Shown: piece after piece, positions 24,967-32,840 of the stretch
How positions within the stretch are numbered: the stretch's first letter is position 1
Layout: the number at the start of each line of letters is the position of its first letter
NCBI GenBank assembly: GCA_963809815.1
Contig: CAWELM010000017.1
Span: 372,001-436,000, forward strand
Source: CAVVJA01 sp963809815
GTDB taxonomy: Bacteria; Actinomycetota; Actinomycetes; Mycobacteriales; Jatrophihabitantaceae
Direction: 5' to 3'
DNA length: 64,000 nucleotides
Translations under genes and position numbers: made by a program
The notes under the pieces: generated by a model
What the model was told of the DNA's origin: nothing
The model's input: only the letters and a program-made list of their open reading frames with translations
The model's database searches: none

Positions 24967-25744
24967 TCTGTTCCGGCTCGATGGTCGCGCGGCGGTAGTC
25001 ACCGGCTCGGGTCGAGGCATCGGTGCGGCGATCGCCGTGGCGCTCGCCGAGGCGGGAGCGGACGTCGTGGTCACGGCGCGCCGCGCGGCCGACGTCGCGA
25101 ACGTGGCCGAGCGAGTGCGAGCGCGGGGGCACCGCGCCATCGAGCTGCCGGGCGATCTGCGCGAGAACATCACCGAGCAGCTCGCGCAAGCGGCACTCGA
25201 CAGTTTTGGCCGCCTCGACATCTGGGTGAACAACGCCGGCGGCACCGACGAACGCGGGGTGCGTCCCCTCGCTAACACAACGGACGCACAACTGCGCGAC
25301 ATGCTCGAGCTGAATCTGGTCGCGGCCTTTGCGGGCGCTCGGGCCGCCGCACACCGGATGGACCGCGGTGGGGCGATCGTCAACATCGCTTCCGGTGCCG
25401 GAATGCGAGCCGCACCCAACACGGGTGCCTACGCGGCGGCGAAGGCGGCCCTGATCAACCTCACGTACACGATGGCGGCCGAGCTGGCCCCACGAGGCAT
25501 CCGGGTGAACTCGGTCTCTCCGGGCATGGTGCCGACCGACTCGTTCTACGACGTCCTCGAGTTCTCGCCCGACGACCTGCCGAAGCTCATCGACACGGTG
25601 CCGCTTGGACGCATGGGTACGCCGCAGGATATGGCCGCGGCGGTGCTCTACCTAGCATCGCCGGCCGCGTCGTGGGTGACCGGGCAGAACCTGCTCGTCG
25701 GCGGCGGCCGCGAAGGCGGCCGGTCGGTCGAGCACCGGTCGTAG
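24950..25744 (+). CDS. short-chain dehydrogenase/reductase (SDR), CTG start inferred
   Basis: 264 residues from the CTG at 24950, eight bases after GGAG, giving an N-terminus TSILDLFRLDGRAAVVTG that is standard for SDRs. The first ATG in frame is at 25037 and would delete the nucleotide-binding loop, so a non-ATG start is needed; GTG or TTG is absent between. It overlaps the oxygenase stop by 17 bases. NNAGGTDER, Ser in NIASGAG and YAAAKAALINLTY with the Tyr/Lys pair are all present, and the protein ends in a short Arg/Glu-rich tail. Confidence 0.85.
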   Translation: MTSILDLFRLDGRAAVVTGSGRGIGAAIAVALAEAGADVVVTARRAADVANVAERVRARGHRAIELPGDLRENITEQLAQAALDSFGRLDIWVNNAGGTDERGVRPLANTTDAQLRDMLELNLVAAFAGARAAAHRMDRGGAIVNIASGAGMRAAPNTGAYAAAKAALINLTYTMAAELAPRGIRVNSVSPGMVPTDSFYDVLEFSPDDLPKLIDTVPLGRMGTPQDMAAAVLYLASPAASWVTGQNLLVGGGREGGRSVEHRS

Positions 25745-25758
25745 CGCAGTTCGGGAAC

Positions 25759-26676
25759 TCAGGCGCCCGCATCGAGCAACGGCGCGAGCGTCTGCGGAAC
25801 CGCAGTCCATCGCTCGGGCGTGTCGAGCTCCGGATCGAAGTTGGTATCGACGATTACCGTCGCTACGCCGGCATCGCGGGACTTCGCCACATCGGCGCAC
25901 AGCTCGTCCACCGTCGCCACCCGCAGGTTCGCAACCTGCACTGGCGGTGTCGTGAACAACCGGCGGTACAGCTCGACCGGAGGCAACCCAGCCGGTCGCA
26001 TATCGGCAATCGTGGCCAGCATCTCCAGATGCTGCTCAAGCGTGCCGGACGCCGGGTTCCAGATGTCGAACTTCTCGGCGGTGCGGCGCAGCCCCGCCGG
26101 CGAGCGCATGCCCGAGAGCAGCCGAGGTCGCGGCTGCACCGGCTTCGGTCTCACGTCCGACGTCGGGATCGTGAAAAACCGGCCCGAGAACTCGACTGGA
26201 TCGGGACCCCAGCACGCGAGCAGCGCGTCGATCAGCTCGTCGCACCGCGCACCCCGGGTGCGGGGGTCCACGTCCATGACCTGATGCTCCTCGTCCGACC
26301 AGCCGACGCTGAAGCCCGCGACGAGCCGGCCCGCGGAGAGTAGATCGATGGTGGCCAGCTGCTGGGCCAGGGCCACGGGTCGATGAAGTCCAGCGACCAG
26401 AATGCTTGTGCCGACAACCGGCTGCGTCGTCCAGGCGGCCGCCGCCGTCAGCGTCTCCAGCGCACCCAGCACGCTGCGATACGCCTCGGGCACCGCGAGA
26501 CCCGGACGAGCCGAGTATCCGGAGACCGGGTGGTGTGGGTAGAACAGATGCTCCTGTACCCACAGGCTGCCGTAGCCAAGCTCCTCGGCCTGTTCGCAGA
26601 ATCCCCGCAATCCGTCGCGAGTGACGTGGCCACCGAGCTGAGGCAGCGTCAGACCGATGTCCACCGTTGCCTCCAT
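25759..26676 (-). CDS. LLM-class (F420-dependent type) oxidoreductase
   Basis: 305 residues from the ATG at 26676; an ATG at 26697 is a possible alternative, while further upstream the frame is not conserved. The TIM-barrel luciferase-like pattern is visible in DIGLTLPQLGGHV, GYGSLWVQEHLFYP, VGTSILVAGLHRPVALAQQ, SAGRLVAGFSVGWSDEE and DELIDALLACW. The TIGR03619-type arrangement is used by F420-dependent enzymes in actinobacteria. It converges with the SDR and diverges from the aldehyde dehydrogenase gene. Substrate unknown. Confidence 0.82.
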   Translation of the reverse strand: MEATVDIGLTLPQLGGHVTRDGLRGFCEQAEELGYGSLWVQEHLFYPHHPVSGYSARPGLAVPEAYRSVLGALETLTAAAAWTTQPVVGTSILVAGLHRPVALAQQLATIDLLSAGRLVAGFSVGWSDEEHQVMDVDPRTRGARCDELIDALLACWGPDPVEFSGRFFTIPTSDVRPKPVQPRPRLLSGMRSPAGLRRTAEKFDIWNPASGTLEQHLEMLATIADMRPAGLPPVELYRRLFTTPPVQVANLRVATVDELCADVAKSRDAGVATVIVDTNFDPELDTPERWTAVPQTLAPLLDAGA

Positions 26677-26815
26677 CGGATCGACCTGAGAACCCATTAG
26701 TTTACGAAATCGACCTGTAGATACTTTCACGTCGCCTTGGTTGGATCGAAACGGTCGTAACTGGCGGTGTTCTCCGGTAACTTCACTTGTGCTCCGCACA
26801 TGCTGGGAGGTTGCC

Positions 26816-28255
26816 GTGGAGGTCCGCAAAGAGCTCTATATCGGTGGGCGCTGGACGGCCCCTCAGTCGAGCGGCGATATCGCGGTCGTCGACAGCCGCA
26901 CCGAAGAGCCGATGGGCAGCGTGCCCCGAGGCGCCGCCGCTGAGGTCGAAAAAGCAGTCACCGCCGCCCGGACGGCGTTTCCGGCCTGGGCCGCGAGTTC
27001 GGTTGCCGACCGGGTGGCGACGTTGCGGGCGATCGCCGACGGCCTGGCCGCCCGCGAAGAACAGCTCGCCGACCTGATGAGCCGCGAAGTAGGGACGCCG
27101 ATCGCCACGTCGCGCCGCGTCCAGGTCGGCTTGTCGGTCGACGTGTTCCGGTCGATCGCCGACATCCTCGAGGAGTTCCCCCTCGAAGAGCGGATAGGAA
27201 CCTCCCTACTGATCCGGCAGCCGGCCGGGGTCGTCGCGGCGATTACCCCGTGGAACTACCCGCTGTACCAACTTGCCGCGAAGTTGGCGCCCGCGCTGGC
27301 CGCTGGTTGCACGACGATCCTCAAGCCGGCTGGTGCGGCCCCGCTTGCGGCTTTCGACTTGGCCGAGATCATCGACGAGCTCGGCTTGCCGCCAGGCACC
27401 GTCAACGTCGTCAGTGGGCCCGGACGGGAGATCGGCGACCTGCTCGCCGGGCATCCCCAGGTCGACATGGTCAGCATCACTGGGTCGACGCAGGCCGGGA
27501 TCAGCGTTGCCGAGAAGGCCGCTCGCACCGTCAAGCGGGTCACGCTGGAACTCGGCGGCAAATCCGCGTTCGTGTTGTTGGACGACAGCGACCTCGCAGC
27601 CGCCCTGCCGGTGGCCGTGCGCAGCTGGCTCGTCAACAACGGTCAATCTTGTTCGGCGTTGACCCGGCTTATTGTCCCGCGCGGGCAGATCGACGCGGTG
27701 GAGGACGGCCTCGCCGACCTCGTCGGCGCGATGCAAGTCGGTGATCCGCTGGACGCGACGTCCGACGTCGGTCCGGTGGTCACCGCCGGGCAGCGCGACA
27801 GCATCCGGGGGTACATCGCGCAAGGCGTCGCCGAGGGCGCGACCGTGGTTGCCGGCGGGCCCGATGCCCCCGACGGCCTCGAACGCGGGTTCTACGTGCG
27901 CCCGACGGTGTTCTCCCGGGTGAGTCCCGACATGGTGATCGCACGGGAGGAGATCTTCGGACCGGTGCTCGTCGTGCTACCGGCCGACGACGACGACCAT
28001 GCGGTGCAGATCGCGAACGATTCCGATTACGGATTGTCCGGCGGTGTCTGGTCCAGCGACGAGGAACGAGCCATCGCAGTCGCCCGGCGCATGCGAACCG
28101 GGCAAGTTGCGGTCAATGGCGGCCGCTTCAATGTCCGCGCCCCCTTCGGCGGCTACCGCCTTTCCGGTGTCGGGCGGGAACTCGGCGAGCACGGTCTGGC
28201 CGAGTACTTCGAGCTCACGGCCCTGCAGTTGCCTGCGTCGGCCTCGCCGAGCTAG
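26816..28255 (+). CDS. aldehyde dehydrogenase
   Basis: 479 residues from the GTG at 26816, five bases after GGGAGG; the longer frame from 26741 runs through the promoter region. The Rossmann region AAITPWNYPLYQLAAKLAPA carries the oxyanion Asn near residue 147, LELGGKSAFVLL the general-base Glu near 245, and NNGQSCSALTRL the catalytic Cys near 279. SITGSTQAG is the cofactor-binding segment. It would oxidise an aldehyde to an acid with NAD(P)+. It heads an operon with the NTF2 protein and the pyridoxamine-oxidase-fold protein. Confidence 0.9.
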   Translation: MEVRKELYIGGRWTAPQSSGDIAVVDSRTEEPMGSVPRGAAAEVEKAVTAARTAFPAWAASSVADRVATLRAIADGLAAREEQLADLMSREVGTPIATSRRVQVGLSVDVFRSIADILEEFPLEERIGTSLLIRQPAGVVAAITPWNYPLYQLAAKLAPALAAGCTTILKPAGAAPLAAFDLAEIIDELGLPPGTVNVVSGPGREIGDLLAGHPQVDMVSITGSTQAGISVAEKAARTVKRVTLELGGKSAFVLLDDSDLAAALPVAVRSWLVNNGQSCSALTRLIVPRGQIDAVEDGLADLVGAMQVGDPLDATSDVGPVVTAGQRDSIRGYIAQGVAEGATVVAGGPDAPDGLERGFYVRPTVFSRVSPDMVIAREEIFGPVLVVLPADDDDHAVQIANDSDYGLSGGVWSSDEERAIAVARRMRTGQVAVNGGRFNVRAPFGGYRLSGVGRELGEHGLAEYFELTALQLPASASPS

Positions 28256-28262
28256 TGACGAG

Positions 28263-28712
28263 ATGAACGCCACCACGTCGCTCGATCCCGCCGACGAGCT
28301 GGCAATCCGAAACCTGCTCGCGCGCTACGGCGACGCGGTATGCCGCCGCGACGCCGCGGCCTGGATCGCTACTTGGGCGGCGGAGTGCACGTGGGATCTC
28401 GGCGGTGGGCGGATAACTCACGGTCGGGACCAGACATTCGCGCTCTGGCAGAAGTCGATCGCCAAGTACCCGTGGGTCGCCCAGCTGCCCGCGTCGGGCA
28501 CCGTCGGGTTGGTCGATGGAGCGGTGCGTGGAAGCTGGTACGTCCTGGAACTGAACCATCTGCCCGATGGTTCCGGCGTGATGCATCTCGGCCACTACGA
28601 CGACACGTACGTTCGCGACGAGGGAGAGTGGCGCTTCGGTGCCCGCCGCTTCCACCTGGTCTACCGGGGCGCAATGGACCCCGGGACGGTGAACCCCCTA
28701 CCGGAAGGGTGA
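28263..28712 (+). CDS. SnoaL/NTF2-fold protein
   Basis: 149 residues, ATG at 28263, seven bases after the aldehyde dehydrogenase stop. The sequence DELAIRNLLARYGDAVCRRDAA and the AECTWDLGGGRITHGRDQT stretch, then MHLGHYDDTYVRDEGEWRFG, are the SnoaL_4 pattern. The position behind an aldehyde dehydrogenase and before a PNPOx-fold gene is unusual for an oxygenase beta subunit, so an isomerase or dehydratase is equally possible. Confidence 0.72.
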   Translation: MNATTSLDPADELAIRNLLARYGDAVCRRDAAAWIATWAAECTWDLGGGRITHGRDQTFALWQKSIAKYPWVAQLPASGTVGLVDGAVRGSWYVLELNHLPDGSGVMHLGHYDDTYVRDEGEWRFGARRFHLVYRGAMDPGTVNPLPEG

Positions 28713-28714
28713 TC

Positions 28715-29224
28715 GTGGCCGACAAAGACTACGAAGACGTCACGGTGTATGGGCTCGGCGACGCGGCCGAAGCCGAGCTCCTCGACCAGCAGACGGAGTG
28801 CACGTTCATCTGGAGCAACAGCGAGGGCCATCCGCTCGGGGTGATCATGAACTTCGTCTTCCGCGACGGCCGCTTCTGGCTTACGGCGAGCAGCCAACGG
28901 GCCCGCGTGCCAGCGGTGCGGCGCGATCCACGGGTAAGCATCGCCGTGAGCTCCCATGGCGCCGGCATCTCGACCCGCCAGTCTCTGACCTACAAGGGCC
29001 GATGCATCATCCACGACGACAATGAAACGAAGGCGTGGTTCTATCCGGCTCTTGCTGCCGCCGTACGACCGGGTGATCCGGATGCTGCCGCCGCCTTCGT
29101 ACGGCACCTCAACTCACCGCGCCGAGTGGTGCTCGAGGTCGTCCCCGAGGGCCGGATCGGGTTCGACAGCAGCCAAATGTGGCGCGATACCCCGGATGCC
29201 GCCCGACGCGACGATGAATCCTGA
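28715..29224 (+). CDS. pyridoxamine-5'-phosphate-oxidase-fold (FMN/F420 split-barrel) protein
   Basis: 169 residues from the GTG at 28715, six bases after GGAAGG; a GTG at 28709 is too close to the site. The split barrel is visible in ECTFIWSNSEGHPLGVIMNF, VFRDGRFWLTASSQRARVPA and DPRVSIAVSSHG, with YKGRCIIHDD after it. The segment order is that of the flavin/deazaflavin-dependent group in actinobacteria. It may bind FMN, F420 or heme. It ends the operon and converges with the NTF2 gene through a small hairpin at 29233-29250. Confidence 0.72.
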   Translation: MADKDYEDVTVYGLGDAAEAELLDQQTECTFIWSNSEGHPLGVIMNFVFRDGRFWLTASSQRARVPAVRRDPRVSIAVSSHGAGISTRQSLTYKGRCIIHDDNETKAWFYPALAAAVRPGDPDAAAAFVRHLNSPRRVVLEVVPEGRIGFDSSQMWRDTPDAARRDDES

Positions 29225-29232
29225 GCGCCGCT

Positions 29233-29250
29233 CTCAGAACCTGGTCTGAG
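29233..29250. terminator. small hairpin between convergent genes
   Basis: CTCAGA (29233-29238) and TCTGAG (29245-29250) form a perfect six-base stem with loop ACCTGG in the 29-base gap between the two convergent stops. No T run follows, so the call rests on position and symmetry. Confidence 0.4.
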
Positions 29251-29253
29251 GCT

Positions 29254-29691
29254 CTAAGATTCGAGCACGGCCGGATTGCCGGCGGTCCACATGATGTCGA
29301 GGTGCCGTTCCTGCATTCGCCAGCCCTCATCGGTGCGCACGAACCGATCGCGATAGCGCCCCGCGATCGTGAAATTGTCGCCACCTGGCGTGCCGGTCTT
29401 CACGTGTTGTGCCTGTAGGTAGCTGACGCACTCGGCCGCGTCACCATTGAGCGTGACGGTGACATTCCCGATCAGATGCTGGCTGGCGGTCAGTGGTGTC
29501 AAGGTGGCGCGGCAGGTGTCCTCGATAGCGTGATAGCCAACGGCCGGCGGCAGGCCCGTATAGAAGGCCCCGGCGTCAGGCGTGAAGCAGGTTGCCAGTG
29601 TCGCCCAGTCACGGCTGTCGAGCGCGATTCCGTAGCGGTAGCAGGTCTCGATTATCGCCTGCTTGTCGAGCAGCTCCGCCAGATCAGACAC
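29254..29691 (-). CDS. SnoaL/NTF2-fold protein, copy A'
   Basis: 145 residues from the GTG at 29691, behind GAAGGAAGG; an ATG at 29733 gives a basic leader that has no counterpart in the paralogue. It shares ELLDKQAIIETCYRYGIALD, SRDWATLATCFTPDAGAFY and GRYRDRFVRT with the protein at 4834-5274. The Asp/His pair of the family pocket is placed as in ring-hydroxylase small-subunit-like proteins. It lies between the aldehyde dehydrogenase operon and the ABC transporter and appears to be transcribed alone. Confidence 0.75.
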   Translation of the reverse strand: MSDLAELLDKQAIIETCYRYGIALDSRDWATLATCFTPDAGAFYTGLPPAVGYHAIEDTCRATLTPLTASQHLIGNVTVTLNGDAAECVSYLQAQHVKTGTPGGDNFTIAGRYRDRFVRTDEGWRMQERHLDIMWTAGNPAVLES

Positions 29692-29792
29692 GAATGGACA
29701 CCTTCCTTCGCGAGGCCGGAGGTCGCAGCGCATTCGGCGCGGTACCCCGGGGAATATGTCTCGCCGGGGTACCGCGCCGGATGGTCAATCGA

Positions 29793-30965
29793 TCAGCCGC
29801 TCATCTGCCACAGCTTCAGGTACTGGTCCTTGTAGTCCGGGACGCCAAGGTAGTAGCCATCAGTGTCGATCGGGGCCGAGCTCACATTGTCCTGCGTGAT
29901 CAGTTGGGTCGGCAGCAAGGAGTTGTTGTTGGGGTCGAGGCTTTCGCCGTTGAACACGCGTGCCGCCGCGTCAATACGCCGCCAGCCGTGGATCTTCGCG
30001 GCGAACCCGGTCCAAACGTCCTCGTCCTTCTTCTTCAAAGCGGTGATGTTCGCGATGCTCGCGCTCTCGCCACCGATCTTGACCTTAGTTCCTTGACCGG
30101 CACCGCGCAGGGCAGCCTTCAGACCGGTGGCCATATCTCCGAGGCACAGGACAACCCAGTCGATGTCGGGGTTGCGCTGGATCGCGCTGACGATCGAGCT
30201 CGGGATCTTGCCGCCGATGAGGTCACTGATCTGGGTGTCTTGCAGCGTGGTCTTCGTGCTCGGGCTGACAGCCTTCAACTCGCTGACAACGTTCGTGGAG
30301 AAGGCATGCAGGATCGGGTAGACGGACAGGTCCACGACGAGCGTGTGCTTGCTGCCGCCCCCTGCGCTCGCGATGTAGTCCGCGATCATCTTGCCCCAAG
30401 CACCGGTCTGCTGGAAGCTGTCCAACGACAGCACGTAGATGCTCCCGTCCTTCGCGACGGGCTCGCCGCTGTCGGACTGGAACACCGGGATATTCGCAGC
30501 CTTCGCTCGGTCGACCTGGGCCCGCATTGTGTCGAGGGTTTGGCCGGACATGAAGATCGCATCCGGGTGCTGGTCGATGCATTGACCCAACGCCTTCGCG
30601 GGGTCCTCCGGGCCGGTGCCCTCCTGAACAATGCTGACGGTCCAGCCGACTGCCGCCGCCGCGTCGGCGAAGCCCTTGTTGGTCTCTAGGGTGACCGGCT
30701 CAGAGCTTTGCGAGAGGCAGATTTTCTTGCCGGTAGGCGGCTTCTTCGTCAGCGGTTGCGTGATGTTGATGCTGGTCGGTGGCTTCAGTAGCGCCTCGAT
30801 ATTGGCCTGGGCTTGGGCGCTGCCGCCGCCGCCACCCGCGCTGGCGCTGCCACCACCGCCGCCACCGCTACTGCTGCTCTTCTTGCTGCTGCTGCAGGCC
30901 GCCGCACCCCCGACCGTCAGCGTCAGGGCCACGAAGACCCCGATGATTGCCTTTCGGCTCAACAT
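29793..30965 (-). CDS. sugar-type ABC transporter substrate-binding lipoprotein
   Basis: 390 residues. The N-terminus has a short basic start, a hydrophobic stretch and a lipobox-like AAAC with Cys24, followed by a Ser/Lys and Gly/Ser-rich linker, so the mature protein should be a lipoprotein on the outer face of the membrane. The body is of the periplasmic-binding-protein type I class: LDVTKP-like loops are absent, but NIPVFQSDSGEPVAKDG, ADYIASAGGGSKHTLVVDL and WVVLCLGDMATG are RbsB-like. It is divergent from the ATPase and permease genes. The ligand is unknown. Confidence 0.85.
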   Translation of the reverse strand: MLSRKAIIGVFVALTLTVGGAAACSSSKKSSSSGGGGGGSASAGGGGGSAQAQANIEALLKPPTSINITQPLTKKPPTGKKICLSQSSEPVTLETNKGFADAAAAVGWTVSIVQEGTGPEDPAKALGQCIDQHPDAIFMSGQTLDTMRAQVDRAKAANIPVFQSDSGEPVAKDGSIYVLSLDSFQQTGAWGKMIADYIASAGGGSKHTLVVDLSVYPILHAFSTNVVSELKAVSPSTKTTLQDTQISDLIGGKIPSSIVSAIQRNPDIDWVVLCLGDMATGLKAALRGAGQGTKVKIGGESASIANITALKKKDEDVWTGFAAKIHGWRRIDAAARVFNGESLDPNNNSLLPTQLITQDNVSSAPIDTDGYYLGVPDYKDQYLKLWQMSG

Positions 30966-31136
30966 CCCTGCAACTCCTTCGTTCGAATGGGGCTGCGCCC
31001 CATGGTTAGCGTGCCCCCCTAGGCGGGGAACATGGCAGGCCGGACATGGCCGGTCCCGCCGCTGACATACACGGCTACGTTGGCGAGCAACCTAACCGGG
31101 CACGCGGTGGGTTCACAACGGTTAGACCCAAGTTTC

Positions 31137-31164
31137 TTGACACTGGGTGCAGGATCGTTATACG
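31137..31164 (+). promoter_or_regulatory. sigma70-type promoter candidate
   Basis: TTGACA (31137-31142), 16 bases, TATACG (31159-31164). This is the best vegetative promoter match seen in the window, directed toward the ATPase gene, with about 145 bases of leader that include the palindromic operator candidate. Confidence 0.55.
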
Positions 31165-31263
31165 CGTACATCAGTCTCGGTCCTCCTGCTCAGGACTCAC
31201 ACCGGATCCGCATCGATGTGCCCCACCTCTAGCGGACTCGCGGGACGGGGGCCTACAGTCTGG

Positions 31264-31283
31264 GTTACTGCGTGCGCAGTAAC
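31264..31283. promoter_or_regulatory. 20-base perfect palindrome, repressor operator candidate
   Basis: GTTACTGCG and CGCAGTAAC flank a TG centre, giving nine perfect base pairs. It lies downstream of the promoter candidate and 33 bases before the ATPase start. Size and symmetry fit a TetR/GntR/LacI-type operator. No regulator is encoded next to the transporter. Confidence 0.65.
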
Positions 31284-31316
31284 GTAACTGGCACTCGTGA
31301 GCTCTGAAGGAGTCAG

Positions 31317-32840
31317 ATGCCGGAGACGCCAGCCCTGCAGATTCGCGGGCTTTCCAAGACCTTCACCGGTCAGCGAGCGCTGATCGACCTCGACCTGGAA
31401 TTGGAACCGGGCGAGATCCGGGCGCTGGTCGGCCAGAACGGCTGCGGCAAGTCGACGATGATCAAAGTGATTGCCGGGTACCACGACCCGGACCCTGGTG
31501 CCGAGGTGTTCGTTGATGGAAAGCCACTCGCGCTCGGGGTGGCCGGCGCCGGTGACCACGCTGGTCTGCGCTTCGTGCATCAAGACCTCGGACTGGTGCC
31601 GACGCTGGACGCTCTCGACAACCTCGCCATGGGGCATGGCTATGAGCGCAACCGCTTGGGTCTCATCAGTTGGCGGCGCGAGGCACGGCTTACCCGCAAG
31701 ACACTGAGGGATCTCGGCTACGACATCGACGTCCGCCAACCGACCGGTCATCTGGTCATCAGCGAACGCACAGCGATCGCATTGGCTCGTGCTCTCTCCC
31801 CCCGCTCGACTCCGCCCCGAGTCCTGGTCTTGGACGAGCCCACTGCCAACCTCCCAGCCGCGGAGATCGAGCGTTTGTTCGGCGTCGTACGCAGCGTCCG
31901 TGACCGCGGCGTAGCCGTACTCTTTGTGTCGCACCACATCGACGAGGTTTTCACCCTGTGCGACAACGTCACTGTCCTGCGTGACGGCCGGCACATCATC
32001 ACCCGGCCCGTCGAGGGACTGGACGAGGATGCGCTCATCGCGCTGATGATCGGGCGCAAGCTCGAGCAGTTCGACATGCCGGAGTCGGCTTCGGAGACTC
32101 ACGGGGAGACGGTGCTCCAGGTTCGCGGCCTCCGGACGGGCGTGCTACAGGGAGTCGACCTCGACCTGCGGGCCGGAGAGGTGATCGGCATCGCGGGTAT
32201 CACCGGCTCGGGACGCGAGGAGATTGCCCTCGCGCTTTTCGGCGGGTTGCCGCGTCAGGGTGAGGTGCGCGTTGCCGGAAAGCTGGTGCAGCCGAATCGC
32301 CCGGACAAGGCGGTCAGCGCGGGTCTCGGGCTCGTCCCGGCCGAGCGGCACGCCAACGCGGCCTTCCTGGAGTCCACCCTGCGCGAAAACATCTCTATCG
32401 TCAGCCCACAGGATTTTCTCCGCCGCGGTCTGCTGAACCGGCGCCGAGAGACGTCCGTCGTCCGCTCGTGGTTGGAGAAGTTGAGAGTCAAACCACCCGA
32501 GCCGGAACGGCTTCTCGCCACCTTGTCCGGTGGGAACCAGCAAAAGGTGATGCTCGCCCGATGGATGCGGCAGAAACCCGCCGTGCTCGTCCTGGACGAA
32601 CCCACTCAGGGGGTTGACGTGGGGGCTAAGGCAGATATTCACACTCTCGTCGAGGAGGCGGTCGCCGAGGGTGCGGCGGTCCTGGTCGTTTCGACCGACC
32701 ACGGCGAGCTGACCCGGCTCGCCGAGCGGGTGCTCGTCTTACGCGGTGGCCGCTTCGCCGACGAATTGCGGCGCCCACACATTGACCCTGACCGAATCAC
32801 GGCCGCGACCATCGGCGCCGGGCAAGGAGCGGCAGCATGA
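31317..32840 (+). CDS. sugar-type ABC transporter ATPase (two domains)
   Basis: 507 residues, ATG at 31317 behind GAAGGAG. The first domain has a Walker A GQNGCGKST at about residues 40-47, a changed signature LVISERTAIALARAL and Walker B VLVLDEPTAN. The second has a degenerate P-loop GITGSGREEIALAL, a proper signature LSGGNQQKVMLARWM and VLVLDEPTQGVDVGAK. This asymmetry is normal for RbsA/MglA-type ATPases that work with a single homodimeric permease. It overlaps the permease gene by four bases. Confidence 0.9.
   Translation: MPETPALQIRGLSKTFTGQRALIDLDLELEPGEIRALVGQNGCGKSTMIKVIAGYHDPDPGAEVFVDGKPLALGVAGAGDHAGLRFVHQDLGLVPTLDALDNLAMGHGYERNRLGLISWRREARLTRKTLRDLGYDIDVRQPTGHLVISERTAIALARALSPRSTPPRVLVLDEPTANLPAAEIERLFGVVRSVRDRGVAVLFVSHHIDEVFTLCDNVTVLRDGRHIITRPVEGLDEDALIALMIGRKLEQFDMPESASETHGETVLQVRGLRTGVLQGVDLDLRAGEVIGIAGITGSGREEIALALFGGLPRQGEVRVAGKLVQPNRPDKAVSAGLGLVPAERHANAAFLESTLRENISIVSPQDFLRRGLLNRRRETSVVRSWLEKLRVKPPEPERLLATLSGGNQQKVMLARWMRQKPAVLVLDEPTQGVDVGAKADIHTLVEEAVAEGAAVLVVSTDHGELTRLAERVLVLRGGRFADELRRPHIDPDRITAATIGAGQGAAA

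Larger units (their letters stand above)
30966..31316. other. divergent intergenic region of the ABC transporter
   Basis: 351 bases without a gene between the substrate-binding protein and the ATPase. It holds a promoter at 31137-31164, a 20-base palindrome at 31264-31283, a near-palindrome CCCCCCTAGGCGGGG (31012-31026) and two ACATGGC direct repeats (31030 and 31044). The ribosome-binding site GGAG of the lipoprotein gene is at about 30974-30980 on the minus strand. No coding potential is seen. Confidence 0.7.

Noticed and set aside
29592..30689. 365-codon frame antisense to the substrate-binding lipoprotein
   Set aside because: The lipoprotein has a signal sequence and lipobox; the antisense frame has no recognisable features.
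30812..30900. Trinucleotide-like repeat run in the lipoprotein gene
   Set aside because: It encodes the Gly/Ser linker after the lipid-modified Cys and is not a separate repeat element.
31236..31249. Possible sixth copy of the 17-base motif (CTCGCGGGAC)
   Set aside because: Only ten bases match and the flanks differ, so it can be chance in GC-rich DNA.
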